NCBI GenBank assembly: GCA_002917075.1
Contig: NTMA01000001.1
Span: forward strand, 1,262,064-1,326,063
Origin: Hawksworthiomyces lignivorus
Lineage: Eukaryota; Ascomycota; Sordariomycetes; Ophiostomatales; Ophiostomataceae
Direction: 5' to 3'
DNA length: 64,000 nucleotides
Shown here: positions 46,900 to 56,601 of the stretch, in pieces
Position numbering within the stretch: position 1 is the stretch's first letter
How the letters are laid out: each line of letters starts with the position of its first letter
The notes under the pieces: model-generated
The model's database searches: none
Seen by the model: the letters and a program-made list of their open reading frames with translations, nothing else
What the model was told of the DNA's origin: nothing
Program-made: the position numbers and the translations under genes

Positions 46900-47901
46900 A
46901 CCAAAGCCTTGCAGGAAACTAGACGGACGAGCGGTAATAGTAAAGGGGAGCAGTGACGAGAAATATCCAGATGGAAACGGCTGCCACTCAAAGTTCTCCA
47001 ATGCACATGCGACAGTCATCCTAGCCGTGTCTTATATCGACCCTCGACAGCAGACCGCCAGGCCTTTAGTTATCTGCATTGGATGTGTTCTCGCGTCCTA
47101 TCTCAGCGGCAAGGCGCTTTGGGTCTAGTAGATTGAGGAGATAAGGGCGCGCAAATCCTCATCTATCCCGATATGGGTAGTATGCTTCAGTTCGCCAGTC
47201 TGGACGGCTCGGTAGACAGCTGGCATAGCTTCGTACATGCACGTCTGCCCGCAGGAATGTTCCAATCTGGTATAAACCTGGGGTTGTGAACGCAGACAAA
47301 AAGCTGGATTGGGGTGGAGACGTCCAGGTTGGATGGACAACTTTGGACGCTATAGTAGCGCGCGACGGAGAAAAGCGAGCGGGTCGCCATCGCCGTGACT
47401 GATTGGGCTGTGCCAGGGATCCGTTGCGACGGGATATCATGAAAGCAGATTCACGACGGAACCTCGCCTAAGAAGTGAGATTTCCCTGTTGTCATGTGGT
47501 ACTGCCCATCTCAGCCATCCTTGCAGGCCACAGGATCTTGGGAACGCGTGTCTGTTGCAATACGGCTTTCTTCAAACCCTTACTTGTGGTATGCCTGACA
47601 TGTTTTCCGACGACGGGGATATTCAGAGGCGCAAGAGTGCATGTTGTTTGATCTATCGATCGGAGTACATATTGCACCTTATCGTCAAATTTGCCGCGTT
47701 TGACTCTTGACGACGCCCAGACTGCCACAAAAAAAAGCAAATACAGTCGAAGCGCTGGCAGAACATCGAAACTCTATTGAGACGCAGCCTTGCAGCCAGC
47801 TATCATAAAACTTCAAAGTACACACTTTAGACAGCAGCCATCAGACATTATTGTGGCCTCCAATACTCCGCACGACACCAACGCATTGCATCGTTTCGAC
47901 C
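46900..47901. promoter_or_regulatory. Divergent promoter, transporter / dioxygenase
   Basis: About 1 kb separating two divergent cluster genes. The cluster core GCGACGG occurs at 47362-47368 and again at 47426-47432, the latter within CCGTTGCGACGG (47421-47432, an imperfect palindrome) that continues GATATC. Zn2Cys6 dimers typically bind CGG half-sites, so this is a likely operator. Short frames in this region are not genes. Confidence 0.55.
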
Positions 47902-48918
47902 ATGGCGCCGATAGCAGTCACACCGGAGACTTCTCCGAAGCTTAAGCCCGCACCGATGGGGGACGCTCTCAGAGCGAAGGCGCAGACCAAGGACTGGCTG
48001 GCCGACCTCCAGAAGAATGGCTTTGCCATTGTCAAGGGCGCCATCCCGCGCGAGCGGGCTCTCGCGTACCAGGCCGCCGCACACGCATGGCTCACGTCGT
48101 TCGGCACCGCGCTGGACCTGGCCGACCCGGACACGTGGACCACGGACAACCTGCCAGTGCAGAGCAAGATCAACACATTTCACGGCTACTGCGTGGCGCA
48201 CGAGAAGTTTATGTGGGACGCGCGCACGGAACCGGGCGTGCTCGACGCCTTCGCGACAATCTGGGACACCGACGAGCTGCTCGTCAGCTTCGACAGCCTC
48301 AACATCACGCTGCCCAACCGGCGCGACGTGCCGCGCAAGCCCGCGTGGGAACACGTCGACCAGAGCCCGCTGCGCCGCGGGCTGCACTGCGTGCAGGGAA
48401 TTCTTAATCTCTCACCGTCCGGACCCGAGGACGGCGGCCTGGTGGTCTACCCGGGCAGCCACGCGCTGAACGAGGAGTTCTTTGACAGCCAGACGGACCG
48501 GGCCGCCTGGACCCCGATGGACCGCTTCCTCTTCGACCAGAAGCAGCTGGCCTGGTTCGCCGCGCGAGGGTCGCTACCGCACAAGGTGTGCGCCGACATG
48601 GGCGACCTGATCCTCTGGGACAGCCGCACTATCCACTACGGCTCCGAGCCGACCGAAGAGAGCAGCCAGATCCGCACCGTCATCTACGCCGCCTACACGC
48701 CGGCGCGACTGGCCAGCCCCGAGCAGCTGGCCATCAAGAAGGACATGTTCTACGCGTTCGGCGGCACGACGCACTGGCCCCACGACAACATCGTCCCGCG
48801 GTCGACGCAGACGCTGCTGGAAGACGGGACGCGAGACCCCCGCGACCGAGACCAGCCCTTGGAGATGCCTGAGATGAGCGACAAGCTGTTGAAGCTTGCT
48901 GGGGCGAAGCCTTATTAA
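47902..48918 (+). CDS. Phytanoyl-CoA dioxygenase-like oxygenase (cluster gene 2)
   Basis: Single exon, 338 aa, starting at ATG 47902 (ACCATGG context; an earlier in-frame ATG at 47851 would add 17 residues of poor fit). It belongs to the PhyH group of Fe(II)/2-oxoglutarate oxygenases: WEHVDQ gives the His151 and Asp153 metal ligands, SRTIHYG the distal His245, and QIRTVIYAAY supplies Arg258, the probable 2-oxoglutarate anchor. GGLVVYPGSHALNEEF is the usual strand before the distal ligand. In fungi such enzymes hydroxylate or desaturate secondary metabolites or small substrates. Strong GC3 bias, intact, divergent from the transporter. Confidence 0.85.
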   Translation: MAPIAVTPETSPKLKPAPMGDALRAKAQTKDWLADLQKNGFAIVKGAIPRERALAYQAAAHAWLTSFGTALDLADPDTWTTDNLPVQSKINTFHGYCVAHEKFMWDARTEPGVLDAFATIWDTDELLVSFDSLNITLPNRRDVPRKPAWEHVDQSPLRRGLHCVQGILNLSPSGPEDGGLVVYPGSHALNEEFFDSQTDRAAWTPMDRFLFDQKQLAWFAARGSLPHKVCADMGDLILWDSRTIHYGSEPTEESSQIRTVIYAAYTPARLASPEQLAIKKDMFYAFGGTTHWPHDNIVPRSTQTLLEDGTRDPRDRDQPLEMPEMSDKLLKLAGAKPY

Positions 48919-49180
48919 TCTAGGGTGCCCCAAGGAGACAACAGGGCAACTCGCCCATGCGGGAATTATGCAATTGTTCGTCGCAACATCATCTCCCGAA
49001 TGTATATTGTACCAGTTTGTAGCTAAACACGTCCATTAAAAGTTTACAAAGTCTCTACTTAGCCAATTTTCTTAGTCCTTGTGAACCACCAGTCTATTAC
49101 AGCCTTAGGTCTGTACAAATGATTTAAACATCTAAAGTATGCTGTCTTTTATCCTAAGGCTTTGGCCTCTGAGATCCTAG

Positions 49181-51051
49181 CTAGAATAGCAGCAAACCAG
49201 GCGAAACCTGGCCTGCCAAATCTTCCCACCGGACGGCTTCTCCTTTGTTCATCCGACGCCATAGTTCGTTTAGGAGGTTGTGTGCACAGTGAATGTTGCC
49301 AAACCCGACAGTCGTCTTAATGACGTTGATGCGGTACTCCACCGTGAGCCGGCTCGCTTTGGAGGTGCTGCCGACGCCGGCCATGAACAGCGGGAAGAGC
49401 ATGTGGGCCTCAGTGTGCGAGCCAGGCCGGATCAGAGACATGGCCGACAGGATGTGTTCGGCCACGCCCTGGATGTGGTTGCTTCCGCCGGCGCTCGGCG
49501 AGATGGGCACGACATCGCGCAGGCGGAGGATGGCCGCCCACTGGACCGCAAACGCCGCGGCCCTCGCCTCGACAATGTCGACCGACGACAACGCGGAGTG
49601 GCTGGGTTCCTCAGGTGGGTTCCAGCTCTGCAGCGCAAAGTCGACCCCGCTCACCTCTTCCTGAAATGCCTCGTGGGTGAGGCCCCTGCTGCCTGCTCTT
49701 GCTTCTCGCCCGCCATGTTCGCGCTTTTGGTGATATGCCAGCTGGTTGATCCGTGCCAGACAGCTATAGAGCGGTGCGGCGAAGCCAAAGAAAGGGTGGA
49801 TGCCGACACTGCCACGGCTGCTGTCTCTGTCGTCCCAACCGAATTGATCGCTGTCACCGCCCCTCTCTGGCAGCCGCAAATGAGCACCAAGCGGCCGGAA
49901 ATCGTAATGATGTGATGACATCGATGCAATACAAGATAAGTAGTCGTAGAGATCAATCAGAAAGTCGACAGAGGGGTCGGTCGTACCAGGGATGAGACTG
50001 GCGATGAGCGCTCTGGCACCGTGCAAGTAGAGGAGCCACTTCCTCGAGCGGCCTTCGCACACCTAGCAAGCATGTGTGTCAGTGTCTGGAAATCTCGTGC
50101 TGTGGCGAAGGCACATGCTTGAAACATGAAACCCAAGGCCGGGCGTTTACGAACCTCCGCCAAACATAGCAGCAAAGTTGCGGTCAGGCCCCAGATAGTG
50201 GCTTCGCCGTGATCAACTTCGGCCTTGAGACTTTCTAGAGTCTTGCTTCGATGAATCAGCAGGTTCCTCTCAAAGTTCGGATAGACTTTGGAGAGATGAC
50301 AGGCGGAGAGAGCCGCAATGGCGTGTCGAACCAGGTCGTTTTGGAGAACCATTGGAGCGATGACGCGGAGAAATGGATTCTCTTCGTCCCTCACCATGAC
50401 GAGAGCCCTGGCGACTGACTGCAGGAAATGGTTGAGCAGATGCCGCTCGCCGATGGTCCAGTCCACGAGCAGCTCTGGCGATATGCCGGTCAAGTTGCTA
50501 AGTGCATTCGACGGCAGAGCCCCCAGCTCGATGGGCGGTTCATCGTCGCTAGCCCGGGCTTCGGGCAAGACATCAAGAGCACTACTATTAGCAAGATTCG
50601 CAACCTTGGCAGACTCAGAGGCGCCTTCTTCTCCGATAACTGCTACCCAGTCAGCAAAGGGATTGGCGCCGAAGCCTCCATAGCCATCTAGAGAAGAAGC
50701 TGCTGTCAAGCCGTAAGAGGGCAGAAAGGTGACCTCATGGCGGCGCGGCGTCGTTCGCAGATGGCATACCAGACCGAGACGCCTACAATCACCACAGGCC
50801 GGCCGTTTCTCGTCACACTTCTTCCGTCTCCGCCGGCAGCTAGAACATCCTCTAGAGGACCTCTCTGACCGGGCTCGATACTTGACGCCTGCCACGTAAG
50901 ACGTGTTGCTTCCGGCATGCTCTGCCCAGGTCGGCGTGGGGAGAAGACTACATGGCAGCGAGAGTCGCTTGCACCGTGCACAGGGCGCCTCTTTCGAGCA
51001 CAGCGTCTTGATAGCCGCACATGTCCGACATGCAGTCTTTACGCGTCCCAT
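49181..51051 (-). CDS. Double Zn2Cys6 transcription factor (cluster gene 3)
   Basis: Exons 50155-51051 and 49181-50062 (intron 92 nt) give 592 aa. The N-terminus carries two complete zinc clusters in tandem: Cys 8, 11, 18, 24, 27, 34 (CRTC..CSKEAPCARC) and Cys 69, 72, 79, 86, 89, 96 (CSSCRRRRKKCDEKRPACGDC). The spacings, X2-X6-X5-X2-X6 and X2-X6-X6-X2-X6, are both canonical. A fungal regulatory domain follows (LLNHFLQSVARALV, APMVLQNDLVRHAIAALSACHL, then RKWLLYLHGARALI after the splice). Only the second cluster has the usual basic run RRRRKK; the first has AAIKTL, so it may contribute less to DNA contact. The donor GTTCGT is unusual but is the only phase-compatible choice. It lies mid-cluster, divergent from FAD monooxygenase 1, and is the likely pathway regulator. 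Confidence 0.88.
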
Positions 51052-51590
51052 CTAGAGTGGAGAAGGCAGCTCGTGGAGCTGCTAGCGACGAAAAAAACCT
51101 GTGAGAGTCGAACCACTCTGCTCACATTACCATCGCGACGGGATATCCAAGGAACGACTGGAGGGCAGAAGGGAGAAAGACGTTAGTTATTTCGCACTGG
51201 CCATGGGAGATAAGAGAGTGGGGGGGGGGGGTTACATATGCAGCCGTGGAGCCTGACCAGGATTCATAACTCCCCGCGTCCGAGACTGGCGCAGTTAGTC
51301 TCCTCAAGCATCGCAACTAGCGCTCGTTAGCTCTGCTCCGTCGCAACGATAGGCGACGGTCTTTTCTGCAGCGTCGACAGCTTTTCATACTTGTAAGATA
51401 CCAGCATCCATCAAAACTATGGTTGGCAGCCGGCTGAGTGAAACCGCTATAATGTTAGGCAGCTCGAGGTCGAAGGGTGGAAGAGCGGAAGACAGGGAGA
51501 GAGGCATTCACGCGGGTCGAAATCGAAACTACGAGTGGCTCAAGTCCGCGTAGCTCTTCTTTCTGTCTTGCCCTGTCTCACTGAATAATC
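51052..51590. promoter_or_regulatory. Divergent promoter, regulator / FAD monooxygenase 1
   Basis: Three cluster motifs: TCGCGACGG at 51133-51141 (followed by GATATCC), CCGTCGC at 51338-51344 and GCGACGG at 51353-51359. The last two form a perfect inverted pair with an 8-base gap. A G-run of about 10 lies near 51222-51232. A hairpin-like GTGAGAGT..ACTCT sits near 51100. The motifs suggest autoregulation. Confidence 0.55.
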
Positions 51591-52829
51591 ATGCCATCGT
51601 CTCAGCTTCCTGTGCTCATCATCGGCGGCGGCATCGTCGGCCTCACGCTGGCCCAGGCGCTGAAGAAGGCCGGCATCCCCTTTGAGGTCTACGAGCGAGA
51701 CGCCGGCCCCGACGCCACGGGCGGCGGCTGGGGCATCACCGTGCACTGGGCGCTTCCCGCCTTGGAGTCCTGCCTCCCGCCCGCGCTGTACGACCAGCTC
51801 AAGGACATCCAGGTCGACCCGCAGCAGGGCATCCGGGACACGGGGCGGTTTGTCTTCCTCGACCTAGCCACGGCAGAGCCGGCCTATGTGATTCCGCCAA
51901 GCAAGCGGCTGCGCATCAACCGCCGCAAGCTGCGCGGCCTGCTGTCCACGGGCATCGACGTGCGGTGGGGCAAGGCCTTTTCGCGCTTCGAGAACCCCGC
52001 AGGCGGCGGGGTGATCGCGCACTTTGACGACGGCACGTTGGCCGCGGGCGCACTGCTGGTGGGCGCCGACGGCAGCGGCAGCCGCACGCGCCGCCGGCTC
52101 TTTGACGACGCCGACGCCGCCAAGCTCTACCAGCTCCCCGTGCGCTTCATGGGCGTCACCGTCCGCATGACGGCGGACCAAGTCCGGCCGCTGCGCGCCA
52201 TCGACCCGCTGCTGTTCCAGGGATCGCACCCCGAGACGGGCGCTTTTTTGTGGTACTCGACCCTCTCTACCCCCGAGGTCAACGGCTCACGCGGCGCGGA
52301 CGAGATGTACGAAGGGCAGCTCAACATGTCGTGGATAGTCAAGACCCCAGCAGACGAGGTTCCGGAAACAAACGCCGCGAGGCTGGCGAAGATGAAAGCG
52401 ATGGCGCAGCCCTTTGTGCCGAGCCTGAGAAAGGCCGTGGACGACATTCCAGAGGGCACGGAAGTGCTCGAGGTCCGGCTGCAGGACTGGCCCACCCGCG
52501 ACTGGGACAACCGGGCAGGAACTGTCACGCTTGCGGGCGACGCAGCACATGCGATGACCATGTACCGGGGCGAAGCTTTCAACCACGGAATCACAGATGC
52601 GGCTAGGCTGAGCGAGCTGCTGGTCGCCGCGTGGAAGAGTGGCGAGGCTTTCAAGGACTCGGTGGATGCCTATGAAACAGACTTGGTCGACAGGACAGGG
52701 GCCGCTGTCCTGCTGAGCAGACAGGCTTGCCTAGACGCCCATGACCTGAAGAATCTCAAGCCAGACAGTCCGCTCGTGTGCAAGCGCGCAAAAGTACTCA
52801 AGCTGGAAGATGCTGCTACTTCTTCGTAG
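51591..52829 (+). CDS. FAD-dependent monooxygenase 1 (cluster gene 4)
   Basis: Single exon, 412 aa. The three marks of group A flavin hydroxylases are present: the dinucleotide-binding GGGIVG at residues 12-17 within VLIIGGGIVGLTLAQALKK, ending in the acidic YERD; the DG motif LLVGADGSGSRTRR; and the GD motif TVTLAGDAAHAMT, followed by NHGITDAARL. These enzymes insert oxygen into aromatic or enolic substrates using NAD(P)H, in the cytosol. The sequence resembles the fungal FAD-monooxygenase branch seen in secondary-metabolite clusters. Intact, GC-rich, divergent from the regulator with three operator-like sites between them. Confidence 0.9.
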   Translation: MPSSQLPVLIIGGGIVGLTLAQALKKAGIPFEVYERDAGPDATGGGWGITVHWALPALESCLPPALYDQLKDIQVDPQQGIRDTGRFVFLDLATAEPAYVIPPSKRLRINRRKLRGLLSTGIDVRWGKAFSRFENPAGGGVIAHFDDGTLAAGALLVGADGSGSRTRRRLFDDADAAKLYQLPVRFMGVTVRMTADQVRPLRAIDPLLFQGSHPETGAFLWYSTLSTPEVNGSRGADEMYEGQLNMSWIVKTPADEVPETNAARLAKMKAMAQPFVPSLRKAVDDIPEGTEVLEVRLQDWPTRDWDNRAGTVTLAGDAAHAMTMYRGEAFNHGITDAARLSELLVAAWKSGEAFKDSVDAYETDLVDRTGAAVLLSRQACLDAHDLKNLKPDSPLVCKRAKVLKLEDAATSS

Positions 52830-53009
52830 CCTTGTAGACTGTTTTTCGTTGGCTACCTATATAGACTGTTGGTATTATTAATACATTTGTACTCTTTGCT
52901 GTATCGATGTTGCGCCTTTCGTCCAAATAACACGCCACGCTTAAAAGTCTCGCAAATTTAAAAGGTCATTTCATTAATATTTCTCTATTGCGCACATTGT
53001 TTTATGTAG

Positions 53010-54144
53010 CTATTGACAGGCTTTGATGTAGTCGATAGTGTCTTGGATAAACTCCTGCGCCTGCGGCAGTACGGCATCCATGTGCTGGAACGGATGCGGC
53101 ACACCAGCGAATCTCTTGACGACTACCTTGTTCCCCGCCTCGCTGATCTTCTTTGCATAGGCTTCGCCTTCGTCCCTCAGAGGGTCGCACTCAGCCGTCA
53201 TGACGACAGTCAGATCCGCCAGTCGCGTGCAGTTCGGCACGTCCATCAGATCCCGGCACCAGGCCGCGTCCTTGTCTTGCTCCGCGCGCTTCTTGGCGTC
53301 GTCCTTGCACAGGGAATCCCACTTCAGCGTGTCGAACCACTTGAGCCGCGCCCAGTTGAGTAGCGGCGCAAACTCCATCTCCTTGAGCGACGGGTACGGC
53401 GCGTCCTCGGGGCGGGCGTATTTGCTAATGTCGGCAATGGTCGGTGTGCCCACCACGACAGCCTTGATGGGAATTCCAGCATCGCGGGTGAGGTGGTTCA
53501 CGGCCAAGGCAATGTTGGCGCCGGCAGAGACGCCGCCAAAGGTAATCACGGATGGGTTAATGCCGAACTCTTCCGGCCACTCCCTGACGTGGTTGAAGGC
53601 AGCGAGGCAGTCGTAGATGCCCGTCGGGAAAGGGAATTCCGGCACCAGGCGGTAGTCGACATCCACGACGACCACGCCCGCTTTGACACAAATGTGTCGG
53701 CAAATGTGCGATTCAGTCTCAAGATCGCCCAGACCCCAGCCTACAGTCGTGTGGAAAGTCAGTCTTTTCCCTTTCCCTTCACCCCATTCCGAGCCAGAGC
53801 CGTGCTTCTTCGGACATACCTCCTCCATGGAAATCAAAGTGCACTGACCATCCCGCCACTGGCTTCTCGCCCTCTGGGACATAGATCCGAATCTTAATCT
53901 GGCCGGGATACTTGGTCCATCCGGGGACTTCTACCTCATACTCTCGGCCGCAGCTTGGGGCTGGGGCGGTGCCATAGCCATATAATCGCGAGTACACCTT
54001 GCGTAGAACGGCGAGGTCGATGGGGCGGTTTGGCGTATTTGCAACGTGAGTATTATAGAGCTCAACAAACTTGGGCTCCAAGCGCGGTAGGAGGTCAGCG
54101 TTGATTGGGTTAAGAGCCTCGTGGCCCACGCCTGCAGATGCCAT
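53010..54144 (-). CDS. Alpha/beta hydrolase, HSL/GDXG type (cluster gene 5)
   Basis: Exons 53820-54144 and 53010-53740 (79-nt GTATGT..TAG intron splitting the oxyanion-hole codons) give 351 aa. After splicing the HGGGW motif is complete (DFHGGGWGLG). The nucleophile elbow GGVSAGANIA, the acid TAECDPLRDEG and the base GVPHPF complete the triad, and VDYRLVPEFPFP is the typical strand-loop of hormone-sensitive-lipase-like carboxylesterases. No signal peptide, so cytosolic. Expected to cleave an ester or lactone bond of a small molecule. Divergent from the reductase gene; intact. Confidence 0.9.
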
Positions 54145-54832
54145 GGAATGCAGCCAGTGGTCGGTATCGCGACAGTATAGAGCAGCAGAGTGAGTATGGC
54201 TGGGAGTTGTCAGAAGGTTGAAGCAATTTAGAAGTTTGTCAGTGTCCCTTGGAGCACTCGGTTCTACAATCTAGATCAACGATAAGAATCTATGTCAGCA
54301 GCTTGTTTTAAAGAGCTCATGTTCCGCTTAGATCTATTCCTGGAAGCCAAGCCATCGTCAAATAAAGAGCGCAGTCTCGTTCATCCAATGAAAATTACAG
54401 CTTCGAAGAATGCGACGGATATGAGGAACAGCGAGCATTATGATTAGCTGTAGCTGTGAGTTACGCTAGGTTGATGCTTGGTTGGTGTGTGGACACTCAC
54501 AAGCTTTATCTGAGGGATTCCAGGGGTCCTCAGCCATGGCATCGCGCTAGGCTTGGGAGCAGGGGAACTCCGTCGTATGAGACCCACTCAACATCGCGAC
54601 GGGAAATGCCCCAGAAATAGCTTTGGAAGAAGCTCCGACGCCGATGCCGAAAGTTCATGGATGGCCAATTGACCAGTTGTTCGATCTCCGGACAGCAAGA
54701 TGTACTTGAAATCGTTTTGTGATGTGCAAGTAGGCGGTCGCTCTGGGTGTGTGGCAGTTTATAGCTTTGAGACTCGACTCGATTGTTACGAGTTCCATCT
54801 TCTCCAAGCAGCACAGTAGAGCAGAATTCATC
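54145..54832. promoter_or_regulatory. Divergent promoter, hydrolase / reductase
   Basis: Contains TCGCGACGG at 54594-54602, followed by GAAATGCC, and a CCGTCGT half-site at 54570-54576 that could pair with it as a weaker inverted repeat. Same core as in the other cluster promoters. No other site can be supported. Confidence 0.5.
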
Positions 54833-55937
54833 ATGACTAGCCGTGGACGAATCCTCGTTACTGGGGCCAACGGCTTCATCGCTGCATACTGTGTGGCTGA
54901 GCTACTCTCACAGAACTATGAGGTTGTAGGCACCGTCCGCACCGAGGACAAGGCTCGAGCCGTACGCAATGCGCACCAAGAGAATCCACGACTGTCCACC
55001 GCCGTTGTACCGGATCTGACCTCACCAGTGGCCTTTTCAGAGGCCATCGTTGGCTGCGACGGCGTCCTGCACCTGGCGTCTCCTTTCACCTACGAATGCA
55101 CGGACTTCGAAGCCGAGCTCCTAATCCCTAGCATCCGGGGCACAGAGGCCATATGTCTTGCGGCATCCCGGGCACCCAGCGTAAAGCGCATCGTTCTTAC
55201 GAGCAGCTTTGCGGCCGTGTACGATGCGGCCAAGGGACTGGCACCGGGCAAGGTCTATACCGACAAGGACTGGTCACCGCTAACGTACGAAGACGGCAAG
55301 ACCGCGCCCACGGCTCCTGTGGCATACCGCGCGAGCAAGAAGCTGGCCGAGGAGACGGCCTGGAAGTTTGTCGAGAACAAGAAGCCGGGCTGGGACCTCG
55401 TCACGCTATGCCCGGGCATGGTTTTTGGGCCGGTGTGGAAGGACACCTTGGGTTCGATCAAGGACCTGAACGCAAGCAACCAGATTGTCTGGAGCCTGGT
55501 TGACGCCAGCGAAGTTCCAGCTACAAAAGCCCCGCGTGAGTTCACTCTCCAGCTCTTTTTGGGGATTTCAAGCACTTGGCGTGTTAAACGTAAACTAATG
55601 AAAGTATTTTACAGTCTGGACTTCAGTCACGGCACTCGCAGAGGCCCATGTCGCAGCTCTTCAGATTCCAGAGGCCGGAAACGATCGCTTCCTTGTCATC
55701 AACGGAAACTTTGACATGCAAGAGCTGGCAGACATCATCCATGCCTCTGACCGCGTATCCGAAGCAATGAAAAAGCGGATTCCAACAGGTAATCCGGGAG
55801 AACGTCTACTAGGCAAGGTCTTCTCATCAGATAGTTCTAGAACCACAAAAGTCCTAAGCATTCCACTCCAGGAGAAGCTGTCGGATGTCGTCGTAGATGT
55901 TCTTTTGCAGCTGGCAGAGATCGAGGCCAAACCATAG
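54833..55937 (+). CDS. Extended SDR, dihydroflavonol-reductase-like (cluster gene 6)
   Basis: Exons 54833-55535 and 55615-55937, joined by a 79-nt GTGAGT..CAG intron with an ACTAATG branch-like site, give 341 aa. The Rossmann motif is ILVTGANGFIAAYC (residues 7-20) and the catalytic pair is YRASK (Tyr165, Lys169) with the upstream SS in VLTSSFAAV. GMVFGPV and the C-terminal substrate half follow. The family reduces ketones or aldehydes to alcohols with NADPH (dihydroflavonol reductase, cinnamoyl-CoA reductase, methylglyoxal reductase relatives). The usual translation start is confirmed by the first strand directly following it. Less GC-biased than its neighbours at its 3' end. Confidence 0.9.
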
Positions 55938-56601
55938 TATGCTGGTAGAGTAGAATGAATAAAAAACGGAAAACATTTCTTACAGGTCGAATAGACCATG
56001 GGCCACAATCTATTAGCGAACCATTTGTTCCGTGTATGGTTCGTACTTAACTCGGTCTCAGTCTTCTCAGGGGATGGCCCCCATCTGCAGTTTGACTTTC
56101 TCGTTGCTACAGCGCAAATATGGTGCGAGTGGGTCTCTCGTAGCGAGTTATAAAGCATTGAATTCAAATAGAACTCTGAGTAGTTCCGGTTAGCGACGGA
56201 CCCGTCGCAACACGCCGCCAGAAAGCCTGCACAATGCTTTAGTCCTGCCTTAGTCCACTCCTAGTGTAGCATTCTCGATAGATGCCAGTGCCTTCACGAC
56301 GTAATGCTCTCTGATAAGGAATATGAAGGCAAATCCGGCGCGATGCTGCGCGGAACGCGGACAATGTCGTGGACCTCCGATCATCGTTCGGTCTTGAAAC
56401 TATCGCCAGTAGTTTAGTCGGGATGAGCTCATTAGGCTCTTATTTTGCATTTGCTCGTTTTCACATCTGTTCTTGCTTAAGACTGCGATTTATACCAAAC
56501 AACTCAAACCGAATCACTTCACTTTGGTCTCGCTCTACTTATTATCTTTCACTGAAAAGCAGAGAGTACCAATATTCTTCTCATTGCAGCTGACAGACGA
56601 A
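55938..56601. promoter_or_regulatory. Promoter of FAD monooxygenase 2
   Basis: Contains the inverted pair GCGACGG (56193-56199) and CCGTCGC (56202-56208), a nearly gap-free palindrome GCGACGGACCCGTCGC. It is the tightest arrangement of the cluster motif. The 3' end of the reductase gene lies at the left; the leader near 56500-56590 is pyrimidine-rich. Confidence 0.55.

Noticed and set aside
51085..51130. tRNA-like stretch GAGAGTCGAACCACTCTG on the minus strand
   Set aside because: It recalls a T-arm, but the 5-bp stem does not pair around a TTCRANY loop and no anticodon or D-arm is found. Treated as a hairpin.
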